64,000 nucleotides of DNA from contig SIJG01000130.1 of assembly GCA_023374025.1 (NCBI GenBank), positions 39,870-103,869 of the forward strand, given 5' to 3'. The translations under genes were made by a program, and so were the position numbers. Source of the DNA: Heterodera schachtii. Taxonomy: Eukaryota > Nematoda > Chromadorea > Rhabditida > Heteroderidae. Below, in pieces: positions 46,561 to 57,985 of this stretch. Under the pieces are notes generated by a model. The model had not been told where the DNA came from. It ran no database searches and saw only the letters and a program-made list of their open reading frames with translations. Numbering within the stretch: position 1 is the first letter of the stretch; the number at the start of each line of letters is the position of its first letter.

Positions 46561-46959
46561 TGTTAAATTAAGATTACTTCATTTATTATAAAAAGATAAA
46601 ATTGAATTCAATTTAATTATATTTATTACATTTTTAAATTATTATTATTATTAACATTGTTTACAATTTATAATTAAACAATTAATATAGTTAAATAAAT
46701 TTTGCACAGAATGAAGGTTTTTTATAAATTTATTAGTTTGACAATTTAAGTTTTGTAAATTTTTTGAGATGTTTACTAAAATTTGTTTCCATCGTTTTTA
46801 TTATTTTTTTATTCTCCATCATAAAATTTCCAAATAGCCTTATTTTAATGATATTTTTTGGATCATTCATGCCAAAGGATGAGCCCAATTCTCCAAAAAT
46901 CTTTTAGCTATATTTACTTCTCATAACAGTGACCACAATGAAATTATATAATCTTTTAT
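46561..46959. other. A+T-rich stretch, nothing seen
   Basis: No gene or repeat was noticed. Confidence 0.5.
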
Positions 46960-46967
46960 ATTATAAT

Positions 46968-47632
46968 TAAGGCTCGGAAAAATATGGATATAAAATCGCA
47001 AAATATGGCCATAAAATATGGACCAAAAATCGCGAAATATTGACATAAAATGGCAAAAATATGGACATAAATTTTTCAAATTAGGGGTATAATTTCTCAA
47101 AATTTCTTCAAATTCACTAAACGCAAAGTAAAACTTTCAACAGTGGTTAAATAAGGTATAAAAAATCATTTTAGAAGAAAAAACACGATAAAGCTTAAAA
47201 TTTTACTCATTTTAGCTAAAAATCAACGTGAAAAGCGAAATTTTCGTTTTTTTGCTTATTTTTGACAAAAATTAAGGCAATTTTTAAAAAAATTTAATAT
47301 CAATTTTTTCGACAAAATTTTGCTAAAAATGTCTTTTTCTGAAATTTTTTCGGTCTTTATGGGTCAAAAATGCCAATTTGATTGGGGCCGTTCTAATAGA
47401 GGTTTTCTAAAAAAATCAAAAATATGGACATAAAATATGTATATAAATGCCAAAATATGGACAAATATGGAAATATGGACATAAATCGCAAAATATGGAA
47501 AAATATGGAAAATATGGATATAGAAACCCATCCTAGAAGCTTCTAATCAAGCTAAAAACATGTTTTTCGTACGTTTCAGGCCTCACAGATTCCAGGAAAA
47601 AAATATGGATTTCCATATAATTCCGAGCCCTA
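46968..47632. mobile_element. hAT-like MITE with ATATGGACATAAA word arrays
   Basis: Flanked by perfect 8-bp duplications ATTATAAT (46960-46967 and 47633-47640). Termini are TAAGGCTCGG (one change from TAGGGCTCGG) and CCGAGCCCTA. Next to both ends, words such as AATATGGACATAAAAT recur more than ten times. The interior is A/T-rich with no ORF. Before the right end, TTTTCGTACGTTTCAGGCC parallels CTTTTCGTGCATTTCAGGCC in the element at 62582, showing kinship despite different arrays. Confidence 0.9.
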
Positions 47633-47640
47633 ATTATAAT

Positions 47641-50600
47641 CGTTAAATTATTTTACTCAGCTTTATTAGAGAATATTTGGTCGTGATTTTTTTTGTTAGA
47701 TAAATTAACTTAACAGTTACTAACATAAACCTTAACTTTCCATTTTTGGGTGATTGTGCCAATTGTTTGGTACCATACTTAATATTTAATTAATTTGAAA
47801 CATTCAAATTTAGTAAAGCTTTATAACAATAAAATTTAAAATTATAAATTAGTGGAAAATTAAATAATAAATTATTTTTGAACATTATTTTTTGGCAGCT
47901 TTTGCAACTGTAAATCATATCCCTCCTTATTAATTAATTCAATATCGAACTTATACTATAAAATTTGATAAATTAAGAAAATTTTTAACAAGATGTTTAT
48001 TTTTTATAAGAAAAATTCATAATGCTTGAAATAACTTTCAAAGATGATTTATCTGTAATTTGATCGAAAACAAATAAAAACAAATATAATTTAATTAACT
48101 TTTTAAAAGTGGTATTATAACTAACCAAAGTTGTAAAAGAAAAATATGTTTAAGAAATAATTTTAATTACAAACTATAAAAAAATTTATATTTGAGATAA
48201 AATTACCTTCAACTTTAAAACGTAAAGTCATAGTAAAATGTTAAAATTTGTGAACGTTCTTAAACTAAAACAATTTATAAAATAAATCAAAATTTCTATC
48301 TTCCATTCAACAGCAATTCATATTTGTTAGTCAAAAATGCATTTTAAAATAAAGAAGCAGACTTTTATTGAAAAATAATCTTTTGTAAAAAATTTGAAAA
48401 CATTGTAAATGAAAAAAACTTAATTTAAAATATATATAATATTAAAAAGTTGGAAAAAATTTCGATAACAAAGCATGAGACACAAGATTTCTGCGTTCAC
48501 TTTTATCAATAAATTTAATTATCTATTGGTTTAAAAAAATTATAATTTATTATAACTGAATAAATTTTAATTTCTTACATTATTAATCATTTTAATATAT
48601 GGAAATAAACTTGTTAATTTTAAATAATCATATTTTAATATTAAAATTGAACGGATAATTTAAAATTAAAAACAATTTCATAATAATGATTAAAGTTAAT
48701 ACTGAGCATTTTACCGAATTTTGATACAACGTAAAACTTCATGGAACAATAAACTCATATAAATATAACTCAATAAAAAAATTTTTATCTAATGAAAAAA
48801 CTCTGATAAAAATTTAAATTTTTGATCTTTGTCATTTGAATTTATCTTTTTATTTGTTGTTTTTTTCGGTAGTTTTTTTGCATTCCAATTTAACATTATA
48901 AATGTATTTAAATCTTACAAAAATTCACGGTTAAGAATAATTTGTTTATTTCAATTGTTTGTCCGATAATTAAAACAAAATTCATTTCTTTTGCAAAAAC
49001 GAACAAATTGATGGCCATTTATTCTTTTAATTCCCCCCTCCCCCCTTCCCCACCCTTTCGTCTCATTCGGTGATTACGCACACAACAAATTGATTTTCCA
49101 TTTTACACTTTTGATCCCCATTTCTTGGCTTTTATTTATTGAAAAATCAAATCAATAGCATAAAGCTTTTATAATTTAGGAATTTTTGAATAAATTTATT
49201 ACTTATTTTCTTCGCATTTATTCTCCAATTATTTTCCTGTTATGTGACCTTTTTTAAATTCTTTTGTTTATTCTATTTATGGATACATTCGAAAATTCGA
49301 ACAAAAGATTTACAAAATGACAATGAATTGGTAAATTTTATAAAAGAAATAAAACAACAACAAATAAATGTTTAAATTTAATTTATTTAAAACAAAAACA
49401 CTAAATTATAAAATCCGATTTTCAAATAATTAATATTTCGGTCTAAAGTAAAATGTTAAAAAATCTTCATTTTTTTAAATTATAACTAAATAATTTTATT
49501 TCTTATTTTTTATTGCTGCATTCATCGTTTTTGAGGCCTTAATATTGTTTTAGAAGATCAGACTTTTGTCAAGATTGTTAAATAAATAAATACATATATA
49601 TATTCATTTTTATAAATGTTCTTTGATCATTTACAACAGAGTTTGGATCAGTCTCGAACCTTTTTAAAGGATATCGATAAATAAATTTTAAAAAATTGAG
49701 TAAGAAATTTTGCAAGTTAAATGACACATCAAAAGGCTTAAATGCAATACAAAAATGAGTGAAACAGCGATAGAACTGTCGGCGAAGAAATGAAAAGATT
49801 TATATTTGATTTTATCATGATTCATAAAAAAATGAATGCAATCTGTTTTTACGAAATATAAAATTTAATGCTTAGAAATTTAAAATAAAAAATAACCAAA
49901 AATATATTATTGCAAAAGAAATATTTCTGAATAATTGACGCTTATAATAAGATGGGAAATTATGTAAATAAGAACGAAGAACATTCATGCCACTTTCAAA
50001 ATACAATTAAGTAAAATTATAAAATACAAAATGATTTGTGTAAAATGAAATGCTAATGTGTCCAACGCTGGAAAGGACGATGAACGACATGAAATTCAGA
50101 TAATTTTGTTATTTATTTATCCATAAGAAACATAAGAATTCTAAGGCCTAAAATGCATACAAAAAATGGACAATCAATCAAGAGAAATATTTTAATAAGG
50201 TCCAATGTCAAAATTACAAATTGTTTTCTTAAAATTATGAAATTTGCCTTTTTCCAAAATAAAATAATTTATTTTTTGACTTATTATAATTCAAAAAATA
50301 AGACCAACGAAGAATATTCATAAAAATCTATCATTTATTATGATTTAAATATTTAGGAATTCAAAAAAAGCTAAACTAAACTTTTCATTAAATTGAAAAA
50401 AAGGATTACCGAAATTAAAATAATAAATAAACAATTATGTTTTACAAATTCAATTCCTACTTCACATTTTTTTAATCTGAACAAATTTATTAAGCTAATG
50501 TAATTTCACAATTTTTTTTTTTGCTATATTTCAAAATTAATAATAACGTTAAATAGTGTGTCGCTTGAATAAAAATAAAACAATTAATATAAGAATGAGT

Positions 50601-51440
50601 AAATTAACTAAATATTTTAACTTGATATGGGCTAAAGTTTCGGAAAAAAATTAAACATACATGGCAAACAATACAGTCTGTCACCAGAGTTGCAAAAGAA
50701 AGTGTTAGCCATGATTAAATCTATTATTTAAACTAAAACCATTTAAAAAAATGAAATTAATGAAGTTACAAATAAAAAGAATTTATAATTTTAAAAATTA
50801 TTATTCTTGGCTATATCTCTTTTAAAAGATTTATTTTGTAAATTTTTCTTTTTTGCCAAAGTTTATTGTTAATTTTAAAAAATATAATTTCAAAAAACAT
50901 TTACAAAATGAATGACGGCATTACAAACATGAAATTAAATATTTACGATTAAATTCATTCAAATATCTTCCATTTAAGTCAATTTTATTATGCTTTTGGT
51001 TGAATTGTCAATAAATATTTTTAATTCTTTATTTAAATTTGAACAAAATTAATAAACTTTCTCATAATTTTTACTTTAATTCATATTTTCTCTTTATGGT
51101 ATATATTCTTTTATGATTAATTAATTAGGTTTTTACAACTAAATTTTAAGTTTATTTGCATATTATGGTGTTTATTATATTTGTTCGCACTTTTATTATT
51201 GTCATTTCATTTAATCAAAATATCATAAAATGTCTTGCATTTTTTGTTTAATAATCACCTAATCGCACGCATCGATTAAATGATGGCCAATTTTTTTATT
51301 AAAGCCTTTGATATATTGTTTTATTGCACATGGGTTTTTTAAATTGCTGATAAAAAATTATAGAGGATTATGATTTTATTGCTTATCTGCTTAGAATTGA
51401 ATTTTTAATTTAAAATATTAAAGAATTAGCTCTTATGATG
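47641..51440. other. long A+T-rich stretch with one G-quadruplex-like tract
   Basis: Nothing gene-like was seen. At 49033-49055 the minus strand reads as four G-runs (3, 4, 6, 6) with loops of 1-2 nt, standing alone in A/T-rich DNA. Confidence 0.5.
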
Positions 51441-51600
51441 AAGTTTTTAAAAAAGCATTAACCAGCATCAAAATAAAAAATCGAGAAATCAGCATAAAAA
51501 ACTTGAACCTAGAAGTCTCACATCAAGTTAAAAATGCGTTTTTAATGCTTATTATCACGACTCAAGTTAGCAAAAAATTTCAGCTTATGCTGCAAAATGA
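51441..51600. mobile_element. degenerate fragment related to the TAGGGCTCGG elements
   Basis: ACCTAGAAGTCTCACATCAA followed by a GCGTTTTTAATGC-like block resembles the 3' subterminal part of 46968-47632 (CCTAGAAGCTTCTAATCAAG). Termini were not found. Confidence 0.3.
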
Positions 51601-53824
51601 GCAAGCACTCTATTTATTACTATCATAATCCAACAAGATAAGTAAATGGCTATTAAAAAGTAAATATTAATCAGTTTATTGTACAGGATTATTATTTATA
51701 AGATAATTTTAAAAATGTTTAAAACTGTTACCATTTTTTAGTACTTAAGAAATGTGCTTTTATTTTTTGCGGAATGAGTCTGAGTGCCGAGTTATGACGT
51801 GCCAAAGTTTTTGGCTTTTTATAATTATTGAAAAGAAATAAGTGTTTCACTTCTATCCAATTTTTATTACCCCATTAATAATGTCAAAACAATCACAATC
51901 TTAATAGCAACAAATGAGCTTACAATTTGAATTAACTGCATTAAAATCAATATAAATATTTTTCAAGAGCAAAATCAAAATAATGTTTAAATAATAATCT
52001 AATAAAACATAATAGTGATATTTTTAATATATTTGTTTAAACTTTATTTGAAAAATATCAAATGAAACCAACATGTTTTTATGCAAAAAAATGGGATGCA
52101 CGAGAATTAAAATTCTAGAAAATAATGAAAATTTGACAATTTAAAAATATTTATATATAAATATTATATTTAAAAGTTAATTAAAATTTTAACAATTAAA
52201 AATAATAGAATACAAAATAAAACCATAAAACAATTGTTGCATTGCATTTTCATTAAAATTAATAAATCACTTAAAAATAATATTTAACCAAATTAATCCA
52301 TATGGATAAATTTATATCAAAAGAATAATCCATATAATTAGATTAGAAAAAATAAATAAAGCAAGAAATTGCAGAAAAAACGCATTCAGTTATCTAGAAC
52401 AACAAATAACACAAAATAATAAACAAATTTGAATCAAAATGTAATTATTAAGCTTAACATTAAATTATCTTACAACAAAAGATCATAAATTTAATTGAAA
52501 AATTCAAATATTTCTAAGAAATATAAGAAAAATAATAACTACTAAATTTAAAATCAAGAAAAAATTTGTGTTTAAGAAATTCAACCTAAAACATAAAATT
52601 GAATAAGACTGATAAATTTTAAATAAACAAGTATTTAATTCAAGTGTACACAATTAACGCCAAAAAATAGAAACAAATTAAAATATATATATGTAATGAA
52701 CGAAAATATACAGTTAAATAAAAATAAAAGACATGCATCCTAAAAAAAGCTATAATTAAATTTAATAATTAGAAAATATTTTATGTATGCATTGGTATTG
52801 GAACAAAAAGTCGAATAACCCAACTACATTATGTATTGGTAAATTAAAACAAAACATTAAAAATAAAACAAAATATACAGTATAAATGGAAATGACAACA
52901 TAACAAGCAGACAACAAAGACTACATTTTAATATTAATAAATTAAGCTTCACTCCATGCTAATTTGAAATTAATACATATTGTAAGGTAAAAAAATGCTT
53001 TAAATTATAAAAATAAAATAAAAAATTGGTTTTTATTAAATGCCCTAAATATATGTGCCGGATTTTTCCTGCTAAAAACCGTTTCAAAAAATCTCGGTTT
53101 AAACTATTTCTGCTTAAGAAAAATTAAAAATATTTATATATGCTCGTTTCAAAAAAAAAGATTTTGTCTTTATTATTAAAAAATCTCAAGCAGCGTGAAA
53201 CAAACCCGCTCCAGTGGTCAATTGAAAATAGATCTCTTATATTAAACAAATAATAATCAAATTATTTTTTATAAATAAATGGAATTATTATTTAATTTAT
53301 AAAATGATTATTATGATGATAACTGAATTTATAATGGCAATTATTAGTATGAATGGGTATTTTGTTAAATGCTCAATAATCTAAATTTCTTTTTCTTGAT
53401 TTTTACATTTTAATAAAAAATTCGAACCTACAAGTAAACAAAATCATTAAGAATATTCTAAAACATTTAAATAATAAATAAATTTATCTTTGAAATAAAA
53501 GAAATAATTAGTAATAATTTTTATAATATTTTAAAAATAAAAATGGTCAAGAATCAAGCAAATTTGCCGCAGTAGTGTTTTGTACAATTAATTAACCAAA
53601 GAATAAAAGTAAACTAAATAATTCTTAATGAAGACTGTCTGAAATAATTTGAAATATATTTTTGGTTTTAAATTTTCATTTTTAAAATCATTTCTAAGCT
53701 CAAATAAATTAATAAAGTTTAGAAAAGTCTCAATGAGAAAATAAATGAAGCTTAAAAGTTATTTTTATCAAAGTGTTTAACTAACTGTGAACAGTTCATT
53801 TGGATCGTTTCCGATTTTCCCCGG
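51601..53824. other. A+T-rich stretch; short fragment of the 16421 family at 51770-51820
   Basis: GAGTGCCGAGTTATGACGTG matches the 16421 element (GAGTGCCGAGTTATATCGTG). The rest is A/T-rich without a recognisable gene. Confidence 0.5.
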
Positions 53825-54510
53825 TCATTTTTCCTTCTTTAAAAACCCACTAAGTATTCGTTGAAATCCAGCATCCAACTCTTCTCTTAGATCCAGGAGA
53901 CACCGAATTCGCCCTTCCGTGCTCAGAAATTTTGCGGACTCCTCCGCCAACGCAATGCAATCGAGCAACGCGCTTTTTTTGCTCCGTACTTGCTCCTCTG
54001 CAAAGGCCGAGGCTGGAAAAAATATTTTGAAAAAACACAAAAATAAATTTTGATAATTATAAATAAATTATAACGAATTTGAAAAATTATTTTAATATAA
54101 CTAAACAATTTCATACCAAAGTCAACGGGACCTCTACCCCCCGCAATGTTGGCGGGTAGAAGAGCCACAGTTGACAGCGACAGGTACATCAAACTCGACT
54201 GCGTCGAATTTTGCCCAACAATTCACATTGTAGTTTGCGGGCTTGGCATTGCCACCAAAACTCCGCCCGACTGCTGCGAATGGTCGAGCTGAAGTCGGGC
54301 CAAGCCCTTGAGGAGATCATCAATTTTTGGTTGATTGTGGTGATCAATTTTTGGCTTATTGTGCTGCTGTTGTTTTTGCTGTTTTTCTTTGGCCTTCATT
54401 ATTTTTGAGGCCACCAGCCCTTTGCTGGTTTTATTTTTCATTTTAATTTGGAAAAGGGGTGTCGTTTCCGCGCGACACGGCTTACTGGTGAAGCGGCGAT
54501 TAATTTTCAT
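53825..54510 (-). CDS. probable multi-exon gene of unknown function
   Basis: On the minus strand the ATG at 54510-54508 directly follows TATTTAGA, an acceptor one base before the start, as for a spliced leader. Exon 1 is hydrophilic, Lys/Gln-rich (KEKQQKQQQHNKPKID), then LLKGLARLQLDHSQQSGG. A TGA at about 54225 interrupts the frame, which otherwise continues into LSLSTVALLPANIAGG. A 57-nt in-frame GT-AG segment (TTTTG-GTGGCA to GACGCAG, about 54254-54198) would remove the stop if it is an intron. The next intron (about 54113-54014, donor TTTG-GTATGA, acceptor TTTTTCCAG) leads to a helical segment (ALLDCIALAEESAKFLSTEG, then CLLDLREELDAGFQRIL) and a stop at 53825. About 180-200 residues in all, with no membrane span. 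No family is recognised. If the 57-nt intron is wrong it is a pseudogene. Confidence 0.5.
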
Positions 54511-54871
54511 TCTAAATATTAACCCCAAATTATTTAAAAAATTATTTACGATTTTGGCAAACGAAAATGAATGGATTAAGACGATAGGTGCTTTTTATGC
54601 ATATTTATTTGCTGGCGAATGGGAGGAGACTCGGAAAACAAGGTCATTTGGCCGACGGACTTAGCATCAAATAAAATTGCCGCTTTTATTGGATTAATAT
54701 ATTAAATAATATAAGTAGATAATTTTTGTTTAAAATTATTGTTGCTAAAAAGGCGGAAGGAATTCAAGGAATGCCAAATCATCCAATTCGTTATGTAATC
54801 AAATCAAAAATTATTTGAGACACAAAAAAGGCAAATTACTATTATTGCACATAAATCGGAAACCAAATTTA
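54511..54871. other. spacer between two minus-strand candidate genes
   Basis: Partly G+C-rich at 54560-54665. On the minus strand a short frame there (MTLFSESPPIRQQ) could be an upstream exon but has no donor I can support. Same-strand genes about 360 bp apart would suit either separate promoters or a nematode-type operon. Confidence 0.35.
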
Positions 54872-55088
54872 TTAGGAGACAAAATAAAATAATAAACATA
54901 ACTGTAATGACGCATAAATCGGTAAAAAATTGAGAGAGCTTATCTGTTTTAATAATTAATACCAAGTCTATACTGAGCCAAACACAATCATCAATTCGTA
55001 CATGATAGAACATCGAAATGTAGCCAACTTTCTTCTTGAGATTTGAATTGTAGAGATGGTAGACTTCGGTTTTGTGCTTAATGCCCAT
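54872..55088 (-). CDS. candidate two-exon gene, about 51 residues
   Basis: Minus-strand ATG at 55088. Exon 1 (55088-54963, exactly 42 codons) includes KTEVYHLYNSNLKKKVGYIS and FYHVRIDDCVWLSIDL and ends TTG before GTATTAATTATT. A 61-nt A/T-rich intron ends CATTACAG at 54902. Exon 2 adds a short hydrophobic tail and stops at TAA (54874-54872). The coding composition stops at the donor, which supports the splice. The 5' end merges into a transposon array (GCCTATTTTTGTGCC), so the true start may be lost and the ATG may lie in transposon DNA. No family is recognised. Confidence 0.38.
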
Positions 55089-55231
55089 TTGCCTATTTTT
55101 GTGCCTATTTCGCCATGTTTGACGAATTTTTCAGGATTTCCGGATAAATCATTAACAAAAATGCAATAAAAATGAAAAATACACCCCTAAGAATAGACCT
55201 GAAAAAAAAAATTCAGAAAATACACCCCTAA
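55082..55231. mobile_element. left part of a hAT-like relic, target of a nested insertion
   Basis: TTTGCCTATTTTTGTGCC words at 55089 are followed by a segment (about 55149-55195, including AATACACCCCTAAGAAT) that matches the interior of the 62582 element in inverted orientation. The relic is split by the Harbinger-like element at 55232 and resumes at 56315. Confidence 0.5.
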
Positions 55232-55413
55232 CAAAGGAGAGGTACCCAAGTGACGGTGGGACTTCCGAATGAAACTTACAGGGTAGGTAGATTAACCCCC
55301 CTTTGTATTATAAAATTTTTTTATTTTTGCTAAATGAAGCTTCTGGCCGAGATATGAAGCTTTTCCTTTTTGATATATCAATATCTTTTACAAAGAATGT
55401 AAAGCCAATGTGA

Positions 55414-55485
55414 GCGGCGATGGCCTAGTGTGTATGCCTTCAGTTCTTTTTTTCTTCTTCTAAAGTTCAATTCCCCCACCCTGCA
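55414..55485 (+). promoter_or_regulatory. tRNA-derived Pol III internal promoter (left arm)
   Basis: TGGCCTAGTGT at 55421-55431 fits box A except the last base. GTTCAATTC at 55465-55473 fits box B (GWTCRANNC) fully. The 44-nt spacing is tRNA-like and GGC/GCC can form a D stem, but the T stem does not pair (TAAAG against CCCCC), so it is not a functional tRNA. Confidence 0.6.
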
Positions 55486-56062
55486 AATAATTATTTTTTG
55501 TTTTTTACATATCCAAAATATTTTTTTAGCCTTTTAACAATAATAATTTTGGCCTTAATATTTTTTAAACTTTTATTTTATTTGATAGAATAAAATTTTG
55601 AAAAATTGAAAAATACTCCCAAAAAACCAAATTTCTTGTCCTTTCTTAAAACATTTTTAAAAATTATTCACCCCGTCGGCACCTATCGGCACCGCCGGAT
55701 GCTAAAAATTCCTTTATTTTCTTTATAATTAACTTAAAATATTAACTTTCATAGAAAATTTAAAATTTGATAGTTTTGGTAGAAATGAGTGATGCAGGAA
55801 TTTGTCACATTATGCGAATCTGATAATTATTAGAGATTGAATTTTTATGCAAAACCCAAAAAATTAGTCTTTTTCAGATAAAATTATTTTTTAAATTGAA
55901 AGTTCCAGCCGAGAATTTTTTGGTTTTTTGGGAGTATTTTTCAATTTCAAAATTTTATTCTATCAAATAAAATAAAAGTTTAAAAAATATTAAGGCCAAA
56001 TTATTAGTGTTAAAAGGCTAAAAAAATATTTTGGATATGTAAAAAACAAAAAATAATTATTT

Positions 56063-56133
56063 GCAGGGTGGGGGAATTGAACTTTAGAAGAAGAAAAAAA
56101 GAACTGAAGGCATACCCACTAGGCCATCGCCGC
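56063..56133 (-). promoter_or_regulatory. tRNA-derived Pol III internal promoter (right arm)
   Basis: Mirror copy of the left-arm module. On the minus strand box A is TGGCCTAGTGG (56126-56116, full consensus) and box B is GTTCAATTC (56082-56074). Transcripts from the two modules would converge into the element. Confidence 0.62.
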
Positions 56134-56317
56134 TCACATTGGCTTTACATTCTTTGTAAAAGATATTGATATATCAAAAAGGAAAAGCTTCATATCTCGG
56201 CCAGAAGCTTCATTTAGCAAAAATAAAAAAAATTATAATACAAAGGGGGGTTAATCTACCTACCTTGTAAGTTTCATTTGGAAGTCCCACCGTCACTTGG
56301 GTACCTCTCCTTTGTAA

Positions 56318-56599
56318 GAATTGAAAAAATTTTCACAAAAATTCTTCCCAAAAATTAATTTTGTTTTCTTCATAAAAATTTTTGGTTTAAAAAATTATTT
56401 TTATCGAAAACAACTTTAAAACAATTGAAATATAAGCAAAGTAATTTTGCTATCTAAAAAGCATTATAAACAAAATTTTTTTGCCTATTTTAGTGCCTAT
56501 TCGAAAATTTTTGTGCCTATTTAATGCCTATTTTGCAATTTTTTAATGCCTTTTTAGGTGCCTATTTCGCGATGTTTGTGCCTAAAAATCGCATCCCTA
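56318..56599. mobile_element. right part of the hAT-like relic (TTGTGCCTATTT words)
   Basis: Words such as TTTGTGCCTATTT and TGCCTATTTTAGTGCC recur about seven times at 56481-56585. The segment ends CGCATCCCTA, the inverse of a TAGGGATGCG terminus. I could not match an 8-bp duplication to a left end. Confidence 0.45.
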
Positions 56600-57396
56600 A
56601 TAATTACCAATCATCATATTTCATTATTGAAAAATGAACTTTAAAATATAATGAAGAAAATAATTCCATATAAATTACCTAACATTTCTTTTAATGTATA
56701 CACATTCACACAGTATAAAAATAAGATGAATAAGACAAAAATATAAATTCAAAATTTTATTTTACCATTTTGTGAAGAAAAAAGTGAATTGTAACAAATA
56801 AAGAATTCTAACAGAATTAATAGAAACAAAAATTATTATTTAAAGTGTCCTAAACAGAAATCAATTCTACGAATATTAATTTTATGAAAATACCCTTCTA
56901 ATTAAAATAACTTATATTTTATTTCCGAAGGGAAAGTCTCACACGGTTTACCAATGAACGTGACACAACGAAAGAAAAAAATAAAAAATGAAATTTAATT
57001 GAAGAAATAAATTGAAATTTCAATAATTTACAGATCAGTAAAAAGAAAAAATATAAAACCATAATATACTTCCATAAAAACTAATAGAAAAATAATTCAT
57101 CATATGTGGAAATAAAGCAAAAGAGAATAAAATTTTAGATTTTTTTAACAACCTATCGATAATGTTCATAATAAACAATTATAAACAAAAATAACAGAAT
57201 ATTATGGTATTTTGTTCAGTGTTAAAGTAAAAATTGCAGCCAAAAGTAGTAAAATGGAAATAAATATAGCAAAAAAAAAAGTGTAACTTGGCATTTTTGT
57301 ATGCTAAACGAAAATCCAAATAAAAAGCTTCGCAAAATGTAAAAAATAATTGTTGCAAAAAAGATACAACAATTCCTAAAATTATTAAAAGATTAC
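56600..57396. other. A+T-rich stretch, nothing seen
   Basis: A Phe/Cys-rich frame at 57179-57409 (minus) follows the composition and has no supporting signals. Confidence 0.5.
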
Positions 57397-57398
57397 TA

Positions 57399-57985
57399 CA
57401 GGGTGACAAATAAGTAATGTCCCACTTTTAAATTTTGTATATCTCAAAAAGTAAAAAACCAATTTTAATATTTTAATACTCATTCAAAAGATTTCGGGCG
57501 ATTTCCGAAAGTGGTCAAATTTCATAGATTTTGGAGCCTGAAGGTGTCAAAACCAAAAAATATGTATTTGGATGAAATTCTTTTGTCGTGGCATAAAAAC
57601 TCGGTTCAAGAGGTAGTTTATTCTAGAGAATGGGCTTTCTAAAGAAATAAGGAACAGTATTTTGGATGATTGGAACTTTATGACTGGTTCAGGGGCAATT
57701 TTTTGGGTTTTATCCATGATAAAATGTATGCTTTTTATTCCCCTAATAAGAGCCCAAGAATTATCTTGTGTAGTCCATTTAAGTGACTAGGGTCTTCGTT
57801 AATTCATTCTCATGCAAAAATGGTTTCTTTTCGTTCAACCTTTCTTCAGAAAATAAACAAAACATTGACCCGGGAGTTGCGTGCCATCTGCAAAAAAATT
57901 TTGGCACATTTTTGACTCTATCTCGAGACTCCCTAAATATAGGATAAAACTAGTACGTAGCAATATTCCATAATCTGTTGTGAAC
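57399..57985 (+). mobile_element. possible mariner/Tc1-like relic, one end only
   Basis: CAGGGTGACAAATAAGTAAT follows TA at 57397-57398, as at the ends of many mariner/Tc-type elements (CAGGGTG start). The next 580 bp are G+C-richer than the flanks but broken by stops in all frames. No transposase motif was recognised and no inverted end was found, so the right boundary is only where composition returns to background. Confidence 0.4.

Larger units (their letters stand above)
55232..56314. mobile_element. Harbinger-like long foldback element with TAA duplication
   Basis: It starts CAAAGGAGAGGTACCC and ends GGGTACCTCTCCTTTG, flanked by TAA at 55229-55231 and 56315-56317. Arms of about 400 bp (about 55232-55631 and 55915-56314) are nearly identical inverted copies around a 280-bp centre that holds the CCTATCGG palindrome. 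TAA duplication and TIRs suggest a PIF/Harbinger-related non-autonomous element; Tc1-type TA insertion is the alternative. Each arm carries a tRNA-like Pol III promoter. No transposase. Confidence 0.85.

Noticed and set aside
54359..54664. 101-codon plus-strand frame, Cys/Phe-rich
   Set aside because: It is antisense to the Gln/Lys-rich exon of the minus-strand gene at 53825-54510, whose start context is better.
55414..55485. Functional tRNA gene
   Set aside because: Boxes A and B are good, but the T stem does not pair (TAAAG against CCCCC), the anticodon region is a T/C-rich run and no acceptor stem forms. Treated as a Pol III promoter relic.
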